Shown piece by piece: positions 30,698 to 43,000 of a stretch of DNA of 64,000 nucleotides. The DNA comes from Tenebrio molitor (taxonomy: Eukaryota > Arthropoda > Insecta > Coleoptera > Tenebrionidae): assembly GCF_963966145.1 (NCBI RefSeq), contig NC_091047.1, forward strand, positions 15,314,001 to 15,378,000, written 5' to 3'. The notes under the pieces were generated by a model. The model did not search any database, was not told the DNA's origin, and worked only from the letters and a program-made list of their open reading frames with translations. The first letter of the stretch is position 1. Every line of letters starts with the position of its first letter. A program made the position numbers and the translations under genes.

Positions 30698-33304
30698 CAG
30701 GGTTAGGTCTCTTTCTGGCAATATACAGATATTTATGCAATTATAACTTGCCAGAAAGAGATAAATTCGTCACCATGGTAATAAAGTTATGTTTAAATTT
30801 AATAAGGATATCGTGATACCCGTGTTTACCAGTGATACTAAAGTGACGGCAGGATATTGGATTAAAAAAGAAATCTTATTACTCGTTTATCTAAACAAAA
30901 GCACTAAAGTTTATGACGAATTCCACCATCTATCCTGATGCACATATAGACAATTAAATACACATTAAATCTAAAACAGTAAATTCAATATAAACAATCA
31001 ACGTTGCGTCAATATTGTAATACTGAAAACTATAATTAGTTATACATTGTATAATATTAATCAGTCAAAAAATAGATATTATATTTCTCACCGTAAGTAC
31101 ATAAATTAATAAAAAAATATTATCCATTTTAATAACTTATCAACGACTAATTTTAGATATTCGTGTGTCAAAGAACCAGAAAAATATAATTCCACATTTC
31201 GTCGTTTTTGAATAAAAATATTTTTTTCTACAACCGTCCAAAAAACGCGACATTTATGCATCGTTATCAAGTCGCAAAGTATGTCATTTTTTGATAGATA
31301 AAAAATAGTTGTCAAAAAGTTTCTTTGGATGCTTTAATATTTTTATCCAACACCTGTTTATTATGAAGTCATAATATTGCCGATTTCGAATATATTATGA
31401 GGTCTATAAAACACTAGTGGACTTATGAACCCATAATTAAATTGTTTTTATAATTAATGAGTTTAGAGAGAATTGAATAGTTTATTGAAGATCAAAAAGA
31501 ATATGAACTGTTACAGAAGAAGGTGTTGGATAAACTATGTATTACACTTGTGCCTTAACAGCAAATAAGTCACTCAAGAAATATTAGTCAACTCGAGCAA
31601 GCTTTCGTGGCTAAACATTTCTTTCGCATTTGCCTTATAAGACACTTGTATAATAAATAGCTATTTTTCATCGTAAAAAACAGTGAAAAAAAAATTAAAA
31701 CAGCCAAGGAAAATTTTACAAAAATTCGTAACTAAATGACCAGCGCAAGCGGGCAACTTAAATGTCTAATCGTTGTGTAGTTAGCAAAGGTTTAAAAAGC
31801 GATTGTAGAAAAAATAGTGTTTGTATTTCGTGCGCAAGATGATTGTTTTGTTGGCGCATTTGAATGAGTTTGAAGTCTCGCCCAAAAACTTATTTCTCAT
31901 GCACCAATAAAAAACAATCATTTTGCCCACTTAATACGAAAATAACTGTTACGGCAGTTCAGTGGCTATTATTATTACTACATTGTACTAAACAGGAATT
32001 TTAGGTGATCCGAATGAGAGTGGCGCTTGATTATTATTATTATAAACTGGGAATATTTTTAATGCATTAAAAATTAACAAATTTGAATGATAAATAAATG
32101 ATTAATAAATGTCGTTAGTAAGCTGCAGAGATTTTATATAAATAGGGTATATTTTGAGTAATAAATTCCTATCCTAACTGTTTTGAGAGTATGAAGTTCT
32201 TAATATAGCGTCCGTTGTAAGCTAAAGAAAATATAGTGAAGTCAATAAAATAACCTGATCGCAGCAGTTCATGAACTTTTTTCCGCATGTCTGATTGGAA
32301 AATATTGACGAGACCATTCTCTATTTTCTAATTTCATTTCAGTTTCAATTTCCATAAATTAAATAAAGTAGTGTTGTATATTTTTATCACATCAAATCGA
32401 TCGAGTTAAGTTATCACCAATTTTAAAGAAAAAAAAAATACCGCACGGAATAAAGATATAATAATTTCCAAAGTTATTGAATACACTAGGTATTCCCCTT
32501 GTATCCGCAGATCCTTGAAACTCGGGGGTAATAGCGAATCCTATATAACATAGATTTTTTAACATACATCTATGGTACAGTGGCATTTAAAAATAATACA
32601 CGTTAAAATCTTAACAAAAATAATGATCACTTATAATTTATAATATCTATGCAGAGGGATATTCGGCAAGAAAATCGCATGAATACATCAACCATCAGTG
32701 AACGACAAAAAATGTTTTTTAAAAATATATACCAAGACTGTAGAATTTTAACTCCTCAACATGTTGAACTTTTATTTATAAAAATGTAGTACGTACATAA
32801 TTTGAATAAAATATTTGCAATTTTTGTTATACTGGAAATATTTTTCTTTCCACCTAGAGTTGTCAAAAATATTTCCGGAAATGTTTTATGTATCCATGGT
32901 AATAACAATAAACGTAGCTTTCTCATTGCATAGTAGATTCATGGATGCGATTTTCAATCAAATACAGTACTATACTGTACATCATTCCTTGATTTCCTTG
33001 CTCTTCTAGTGGTGAAAATTGATGATTAAATGCCGACATAACAATGCCTATATGATGAGATGAAACGAAGTTAATAAGTAGCAGACATCGTAACGGAGTG
33101 TGGTACTGGTAACTTATGGACCTATACATTTATGCTCTTCTTTCTTATAATTTCAAATCGCGGATAAGGGGGGACTACTGTAAATATTGCTTCCAGCAAT
33201 TAGGTACATTTTTTACTTCAAAAAATAATATTTTATCCAACATTCAATAGTAATATCGTGTTTTACTAGTTAGTTTTAATTGAGTAAACTGGGCTATAAC
33301 TAGT
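30698..33304. other. AT-rich spacer without recognised content
   Basis: No coding frame, RNA gene or clear inverted-repeat element was found in about 2.6 kb. It lies downstream of Wnt5 on that gene's strand. Confidence 0.4.
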
Positions 33305-33600
33305 CTGTTGTTTTAACCCACGTTGCCATTTGCACCGTGGGTTATAACATACATAACCCACGTTGCCATTAGCACCGTGGGTTATTAACGTTCATAACCC
33401 ATCGGGAGCAGAATTTCATCAATAATGTCATTATCTAAAAATTTTGGAATATTGGATAAAACGTTGTATGGCATACGTGGGTTATTAAGTACTACCCACT
33501 CGAGGTAATAACCTACTCGGGCAAGCCCTCGTAGGTTACAAATACCTCTCGTGGGTAATATCTTAAATAACCCACTTATACCATAAATAACTATTACGCA
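33305..33600. repeat. Cluster of AACCCACG hairpins
   Basis: Two tandem hairpins of the form AACCCACGTTGCCATTTGCA + CCGTGGGTT (33317-33345 and 33356-33384) are followed by further words of the same type (CGTGGGTTATTAAG, CTCGTGGGTAATA, AATAACCCACTTA) in both orientations. No coding content. It resembles a palindromic MITE-like repeat. Confidence 0.65.
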
Positions 33601-34072
33601 CTCACGAATATTATAGGTATTCTTATTTAATTATTTACATTTGCGAAGTTGAAAAGGTGTCATTTTAAGCTATTCGTTTTTAATATATACAACACGGTCA
33701 GTATATAAATGTAAAACTATTTTTAAGAATTATATTTATCCAAAAATGCTTTAAAAATTAACAAAAATGTTTGTATCAGTCATATGATTATGGAAAATTA
33801 TGTGAAAAAAGTTATATTAATACACATCGACATCATTAGTACCTAAAAAAAATAATACTTTTAATGATTTCGTAAAATAAAACGTCATGTTAAATTACAT
33901 ATCAACAAATAAATAAATTACTACTTAGTACTATAAATCAATAAAAATATTTTACAATGGAAAAATTCACTTTTCAAAATGTCACAGTCACACATTTACC
34001 ACCTAAAGTAGTCGACAAACACCACAACAACAATCAAACAATACTGAAGATTGAATTTCTTATTTATACAAA

Positions 34073-37000
34073 TCACTTGCACGTGTGCACATCCACTGAC
34101 CGAACGCATGTCTTGCACTCAACCTGACAACACCACTTGAACTTGCAGTGACACCGTTCTTTTATCGTCGACTTAAGGGTATTATAACCTCGTCCGCAAC
34201 AAAGAAGATTACAACCATCCAAATCTTGCGAGGTCCTGTTGCAAACTCGACTCTGGGTGCCCAGCGAACCCAGTCGTTCATCTCGAACACAATAATTTGG
34301 AGAATCCTCCATGTAGACGAGGTCGTAGGCAGTAGGCAGACGAAAACGAGTATCACGTAGCTGAAGACGGCCCCGACGGTTTACCCGTACTTCGGTCGCA
34401 CCATCGTACTTGTCTCGTAAAAAATTGCCTGCAAAAAGGTAATTACTGCATTTACTAGAAGTATTTGTCGAAATTATTGCAACTTAAATAAGAACCATTA
34501 TATCTACGTCTCTTTAAACGATCTTGGTAATTAATTATTCATTATTCTAACATCCATTATGTGCTAAGTTATTAACATAATTGTAAAAGGAACTTGCCTA
34601 TATTTTGAATATAACGTAATGAATAGGTAACTAAATTTTGACAGTAAAATTTCTAGTGTCTATTTTGGTCACAGTTCAAGTGACTGAAGCATTACTCAAC
34701 TGGAGTTATAAAGTTAAAACACTTAAAAAACATTTAAAAAATACAAATTTATGTTAACACATACTAGCAAGCGATATTAACAGGTTATGTTAATATTAAT
34801 CCAGTAAATTCTATAATTTTGCTAAGCAAGGTTTTGAAGTCTTTTTGGAATAGGTAAGTTTTTCAGCAAGTTGATGCTTCCTCTAAGCTGAATTGTACTC
34901 GTAGTAATAGGGGTTGAGATAGTCGCTCTATAGTTCAAATAAATTCAATAGAAAATAATTGAGGAAGCAAATTAGACTAACAAAGGGCCTTTATATAGCT
35001 GGCTTATAAAAGCCTTTTCGATACTCCGGTTCTGCAGGTATTGTTTGTCAGCGTCTCGTTAGAAAAAGACCACCTCTTCAATGTTTTGCATGAAAGAAAT
35101 TTTAGCTCGCAGCAAGATATCGTTGATTTAGATTTTTTATATTTCGTGTAATAATAAGAGTCACTTTACCAGATGTCCGCGAGAAAAGTTCAGAGGCGTT
35201 TATTTCTGGGCGTTTTAACATTACAAATTTAAAAATTTAAGATGCCAGTAACTGCATGAGGGCTAAGGGAACGTAATTTACAATAATTGTCACGTCACTA
35301 TTTTGACACCCTACACTTTTAACGGCAGATTAAGAGGACATCTTTTTCAGGACTCTGCAAAAATGTGATAGGTTACAAAGGAAAATTTTTCAGAATTTGT
35401 TAACTATCTTTATCGGCTGTACTATTGTAAAACATTTTACTTCATTAAAATTGAAACATTTTTTACCTAATTAACTAACGGGAATTCATTTAAATTTATC
35501 CTCAAAGTTGGCGTTGAAGAGTCGATTGTGAACGCACCACTTGTCAATCTGCAAAGTAAAAATATAAACCACGGCCTCCTTGATTTATAAGAGACTCGTC
35601 TCTTATCCGGCCTGTCGCATTCGATAAATGTCTGTTTTTGAAAATTCCCCATAGACAACACAGTAAACCTATAGAACGCAAACTCCTATGCATTTTATCG
35701 GTTTTTTTGGAAACGCACCCACCACAAGCCGTCAGGGGACGCTGCCATCTAATAAAAATAAAAATCTAGCGACTTTAATGTGACCCATATATTAGTATAT
35801 GCAACTAAAAATACGTATGAATAATGACATTTTATATAATAAATTGTCAATTTGAAAAACTAAGTGCAGTCGAAACTTTAAAAAATGCCACAAACAAAGA
35901 AAAAATGTTGTATTAGTTCACGACATAAAGTTAACATTTCTTATCATAATCTACCCAATGATATCACTTTAAATGCGGCATAGAAGATAGGACTGAGAGA
36001 TCCTACTGGTAATATTATGAGTGCCGCAGAATATGCAAGTAAGTAGTAAAATGTTACCAAGATTCCAAAATTTAAGGACCAATGTAAATATTTCAGTCAC
36101 CTTGTAAGATAGTTCTCTGGAAAAACTAGAAAAATTGTCTTCCTTTACTTATTTGCCAAGTACCAATTTTCAAATTGAGACGGCGGCAACACCTTTTTTA
36201 TGTGGCTACTTAATTATGAAAATAACGGAGGCAGTCCATGGATGTGATTATTGCTTGTCACATTTACAAGATTCAAATTCGAAAAAGAAAATCCCTTTAC
36301 TGAAATTAATTTATTACTAAGATAGAGGAAGGCTAAGTTACCCCAATGATCAATTTGTGGGTCTAGTATAGTTTGGGAATGAGAAATTGGAATTTTAGCT
36401 TCTTCACTTGCAATGGGTTTTGGGAAGGTTAAACATTATAGATAATAATGAAGATTTAGGACTATGAGCAGTTCATTCCAGGAGGGACAAACAATCTGCA
36501 TTTTGCCGATATTCGGCATCCCTTTTTAGTAACTAGCAGGTAGATAAACTTACACTATCGTAAATCTTCATTATTATAATCTTTACAATTTACCCATTGC
36601 AAGTGAAGAAGCTAAAATTCCAATTTCTCGTTCGCAAACTATACAATTTACAATAATTTCAAAAATAGTTGAAATTCTACCAAGCATTCCAAAGGAAAAT
36701 ATAAATTTTGTTTTGAAGAATATCTTGGCATCAATCTTTCGGGAAATCCACTAATTCATTGTCCTGTTCATGGTAAAATGTGAGTGAGACACTTATTTAA
36801 AAATTAGAACTTCCTATCATTGTAAATTTTTGTAACTCGCACACAGACAAATAAAAAAAATATATAAAAAAGAAAATTGTTGAAATTAAATTTACCGTTC
36901 ATAAAAAATCTTTTAATTTGAGATTTTGAAAAACTGTCAGATGTATGTGTGCGTTAAAACTGTTGAAAAATGTTGAAAACACGTCTATAAAACAATAATT

Positions 37001-40000
37001 TCCTGCAAGGCAGGCAACCAGTACAACACATAAGCCCCGTATTGTGGCGCACCCTATAAAACAAAAATAATGCTTAGAACTACGAATGCGGCAGGCCGGA
37101 TAAGAGACGAGTCTCTTATGAATCTAGGAGGCCGTGATATAAACAAAGCAAAAAGTTAGGTTAGATTTAAACAGCTGATCCGTCATCTGCAATCCGTGGT
37201 TAGTTCACAACTAACTCTTCAGTGCCTACTTTGAGAATAAATTTAAATGAACACCCGATACTAAATTCTGTCCCCATGTGAGCCATGGCCTCCTAGATTG
37301 AAAGAAACAAAGTCCCTTATAAGGCCACTAAGGCCAGTCGCATTAGCTGGTTTCAGGCCTTTTTCGGGTTTTTAAGAGGGCAGCACATAACAACCTTAAA
37401 TAATGGACAATGTAAGGTTATGGCTGGCCGCATCGTCGAAATGTCTATTTTTAAATGTCTTTAATGGACATCCCATGACATCCCCTATAGTAGTTCCGTC
37501 TATTTTTCAATGATGGAGGCTTACAGCGGGCGCGTAATTTTGAGAAATAAAAAGTATTTGTCAATTTATTGATTGGCTTTTCGATAATTATGTATAAAAA
37601 AATTAACATAATTTTGTCATTCTCACAGTGAAATCTCAAAATTCAAAATTTTTACTGTTCTAACCTTACACTGTTCATTTTTTAAGGTTATGTTACTAAG
37701 GATAGGCAACCCTCCAAGCCCCTTAATGTGCTGCCCTCTTGAAAACAGTGAAACTAGCCAATGCGGCGGGCCAATGGGCCATATAAGAGACTTTGTCTCT
37801 TTCGATCTAGGAGGCCATGATGTGAGCTGACTCGCATCGTCAAATTTCAAATTTGTAACATTAAAGGCGCCAGAAATAAATTTTCACACGGACATCCGGT
37901 ATATTGTTGATTATACCGGGTGATCAAGAAGGACTGTTTAAGTTGGCAATACAATTAAGAAAATTTTTATTTATAACACTGTAACTGGATATGTTTTGTT
38001 GGTTTATTTGACAAATATCTGATATAGGTATAGCATTAACAACGACAAGCCACCAACAACCGGAAGTTACTTCTGTTATACGATTTAAAATTCAATTCAG
38101 TGTTACCAACTTAAACAGTCCTTATTGATCACCCCGTATATCGGGTGTGTCAAAAAGGACGGACAGGTATTTTAGTAGCATAGCATAGCATAACATAGAC
38201 CCCGATTTTGTAACAAAAATTGTTCTGCAGCTTTCAGTTAAAGAAAAAACTCCCAGAAAGTGAAAATGAAAATGGCAGTAACGCAATAGGTAACCAGAAA
38301 ATACCGTATGTAGTTGTCATGGTTATATTTTTTTCCTCTCAATTGTTGGTCAAAACGCCTAATAACATTCACACTGGAATGTCTTTCGTTAGCAAAACGC
38401 ATGGTGTATGTCTTTGCAGCTGATTACTGCGTTATTTTCTGCGACACCAAGAGCTAAATACATATTACATATTACAGTATCCATCTTCGGTAAAACTCAT
38501 TTTGAAAACAATTTGAAAACTGTCACAATTTAATTGACATTTATTTTACAAAGTTTTTTTTTGTTGCTACGATATGTTAGCAATGTTGCCGCGTTTGCAA
38601 ACTGCTCCCCTGCACCAAATTTCATCATATTTAACACTGACGAAGAAACGGATTTCGAACGTATTCGTGAAAGGAATTTTTGGATATCTGTTGAGGGTAC
38701 CTTTGAGAGTTGACACATACAATTATGTTCCCACATCAATAACAGGATCATTTAGTTTTACAGGTAGTTTTTTTTTTCATGATTACCCTAAATTGTATAC
38801 CTTCTTTGGTGTCCGTCCTTTTTGACACACCCGATATATATTTTTTTACATTTTTTCCTTGAATGTTAAATACTTTTTCTCCACGTTTGTGTCAAATTAC
38901 ATTATGGAGCAAATTTTAGTTTTTTTAAGAATAATAAATAATTTTTAGACACAAAGAATTAGTAATTTTCATTTATTATCCATAAATAAAAGTTGTGTTA
39001 TTACGGAATAAAGCGACGGTATCTGTTTTTCCAAATCGGTTTGAAAATATCTTTATTTAAAAGCAAAAATGATGCCGTAACTAAAGTACATAATACCAAC
39101 AGAAATAATTGAGTTCTTTCGGAACGAATTAGCTTTTTCGTTTTCGTAATAAAATTACCATAATTGCAACGGCTAATAACAAAACCATGTAATAATTCAG
39201 CGCGTTGTAATTTATACGATAAATGTAGGCATCATAAAGCCAGATATGTCAGTGAAATTACAGGGCGTCTTCCTTGCTACAAATCGTGATTAATAATTAT
39301 GAAAATTATAGTTATTTTTCAGGGTGGACATCTTATCATTCACGAGGGCCACCCCTGGTGCGCAACAAAAGCTCACATTAAACACTTAAGTGCCAACATT
39401 TGTTCAAAGCCACGCAATGAAATTACATGTTGTAAATGGATGTTTACACACAATGCATGTCTCTAGTATGATTTACTGCGGCCATGTTAGCTCATCCGGA
39501 GCAGACTCCGTCACTGCTTCCACCTGTACACGAAAATAATAATTAATGGTTGAAAAATTCATTAAAATTATTATTAAGTTATAACGTCGAAGAGACTTTC
39601 ACGAACCTTTCGCAGAATATAAATATTAATGGTTAATTATGTATTGTATGGTAATAGTTGGAGCAATTTTATCAAATGGCACCGTGCACTAAAAATCACA
39701 CACAACTTTATTTATAGAGCTATTCAAGTCTAAACTTTTATTATGTTATGTTAATCACAAAATGTTAATTATCATTGTCATAAGCGACCATTATGCAAAA
39801 ATCTTTAAATTATTCACACCCCTTAATTACCCCAGGACGGCTATGAATGTATTATCCTTCCAAATATTTGTCTTTCACATTTCTTTTCAGATAATGACAT
39901 GACGCTATTACCTACGACAACAACTGCAATAATTATTGAATATTGCAAGTGAACTTGTAATGTTTCTAATTTGAAAATCACCTGGACGACAGCCACAATA

Positions 40001-43000
40001 TCTTCTTAGATTATCCTAAGACTATACAGGTAACTTGATCGCTCGCTTTATTCAAATTAAATAAAGATGTTGTATATTTTACATGGCCGATTGCTTTGAT
40101 AAACTGCCTTTGTCATATATTTGTAAAGACCCCACACGTAGGCGATTTCCTTGTATTTTGCGTATATGTATGTTAACAATGTTCACATTCTTCCAATCAT
40201 AATTTCCGATTGGGGATGATACAACTAAACATAAAGATGTCATTAATCCACTATCTGTGCATTATCTGTGTCTTTAAAGAGAAATTTAAAAAATGTCATA
40301 ATCAACATATCTACCAAGCCAGGATGAAATCATGGCAAACAACAAAATAATAAAGTAGTGAACTGACTGGCACCTAATAATTAGAAAAGAATTTCTTCTT
40401 GATAAAATCTAGGTAAAGTTGTATTCTTGGTTAAAACGATATAATGTTATGACACCTTCGAATATTTTTTTAATCAAGATAGAATTAATGAAATGGACAT
40501 TTTTACGAGAGAAAGCGGCTTAAGGCAGTTTACATTAAATGTCTTTGAAATTAATAAATTTATTAATTGATGCAGAGATCGCTTCGTGAGTGAACACAAT
40601 TTACCAAAGAGTATGTGGGAAGATTATTTATTTTATTTCTGTTAAATCGGACTATAATAAATGCCTTTCATAAGTTGTAATGTTTGCTTAATTGCTACTA
40701 CTTCAAAATTAGTATCGCCCTATCAGCCCACACGAAAACCATATAATTTTCATACCTTGTTCTAACTGATTGTGAGCCACGAAATGACTGATTTATCAGG
40801 TCATTATGGAATCTTCTGTATAAAATAATTCATTAAGGTATATTTGAAAGTATTTTTTTCTAATTATATGTAGGTATGAATATAAATCCCAGTAATCAGT
40901 GGCTACAATTCTTTTCTAAACTTAATAATATTAAATTAAGACAACACTCAAGCTGATTTCGTATTGCATAACTTCTTCAGAAGAATTAGAAGTGTTTGGA
41001 CTTCATTGTGGTGCTTATACAAATACTACCGTTTAATTAAAACAATATTTCAAGTGTTCTACCTTGGTTACTCAACTAATTCACCTACTGTAATTTGTGC
41101 ATACCAAGATAGAACCTTATTTTTGAAAATAATAGTGTGTGTTTACTTAACAGAAAATTTAACTGAACCAGAATCAGAAAAAAAACTATATTTTTAATAA
41201 GCTTCTTGATTTAAAGACAAATTTAAATTAACGCAAAAAATCAATTGTAAAGGGTGCAGTTTCTTCCTATCTGTTACAACATAAAATATATCAAACATTG
41301 AGCAACTAAAATTAATTGAATATACAGTGAGTTTTTTTTAAGACTGGCCATAGGGTTTTACATGCTAATTTTTCAACCCCCTGTTAACTTTTGTTCCGAT
41401 GAAAATATTCAAACCATTTTTGGAACAAAGTTGGAAGATCTTTTAAATTATCGGATAGATTACAATTCAATATCCCAAACTGTCGAAAAAGTTGTGAAAA
41501 AAATATTTTTAGCGCGCCAAAAGCGTCCAAAATTGGAGATCGTCAGGTGCTGATTGAGCCGACAATGGCGCTACTCTGGCGGCCGCACGACGTACTATTA
41601 TTTCGGCCGATTTCGGCGCCCTAAAAAATATTTTTTTCACAACTTTTTCGACGGTTTGGGATATTAAATTGTAATCTATCCGATAGTTTAAAAAATCTTC
41701 CAACTTTGTTCCAAAAATGGTTTGAATATTTTTATCGGAACAAAAGTTAACAGGGGGTTGAAAAATTAGCATGTAAAACCCTATGGCCAGTCTTAAAAAA
41801 AACTCACTGTATGTATTTAAATAGGTATGACATGCGGTTTCATCTCTAAAGTTGACTCAATTACAAATGTTCTTGATCACACGATACTAAGTAATAAGAA
41901 AATTATTAAAACCATTGTCTTTTAAGAAGATTAACAAGCGATATAAATAAAAATGAAATCAATTTTTCAGCAGAATTATCGAAACAGTTTTAAGCGATCA
42001 ACTAAGTACCTACATAAAATATAATATGCTTATCGTAGAAAAAAATGATTTACACTATATTAGGTAGGTATTCAATACCCAGCGTCCCATAACAAATAGG
42101 AAAACGCCCGCTTGACTTCACGTCCCTTGTCATATTGTATCCAATTGAAAATATGTACATTTAATTTAATACCATTCTATACAATAAGTTAGTGCGACTG
42201 CCTCCAAAAAGGAATAATTATTTACGGCCTTAGCATGGCGTGCACTTGTAGGAGAGTCTGTAACCTATGACCTGTCCACGTCGAGCCGCCCAAATCTACA
42301 TGAAACTACAACCAAACGTAAGAGACAAACAACACGAAGCTCACACAATACGGAAATCCACCTGTCACCTTTAATTTTATTGCCATCTGACTATGCCATA
42401 AAACGGTCTATAAAAGACAATCAGGATGAAAATCATGTAAAACCGCCAGACAAGATTTCAGACCTTGATAACAGTGCTATAAAATGGCACTTAAGGAATA
42501 TTTGAAATAGAACCTATCTTTTTAGAGTGTGGAAAAACTAGTTATGGTATTCTAATTCGTCAACGAACTAAATCTCTTCGTTATAGTACGTAGGTACTAA
42601 TTTTAACAATAATGTTTCACGTAATGACAAATCACTGCAAACAGGCGATAGAATATTAAAATAGTTATTTACATAATTAGTGGGATAAAAGCAATATTAC
42701 AGGACTCGAGTGTGAAGATTGCAGATGACGAGGGCGTTAGCCCGAGTTCATCTGTAATCACACGAATTTCCTGTAATATGCTTTAGCCCACGTGTTATGT
42801 ACAAAATTTTATCTAAGACCGCCCCAAATTAAAAAAATAAATCTTTTCTATTGATTTTCACCAGTGAAATAATTGAGTTTCATTTCCGCACTCAGTGGGA
42901 AAAGAATTTACTTTTCCCACTGAGTGAGGTAATGAAAGTCATTTATCCCACTGAGTGCGGTAATGAAAATCATGAAAATGCGTGAGGTAATGAAGTTCTT

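Noticed and set aside
41362..41772. Two similar ORFs on opposite strands
   Set aside because: They are mirror images produced by the arms of a foldback element, not two genes.
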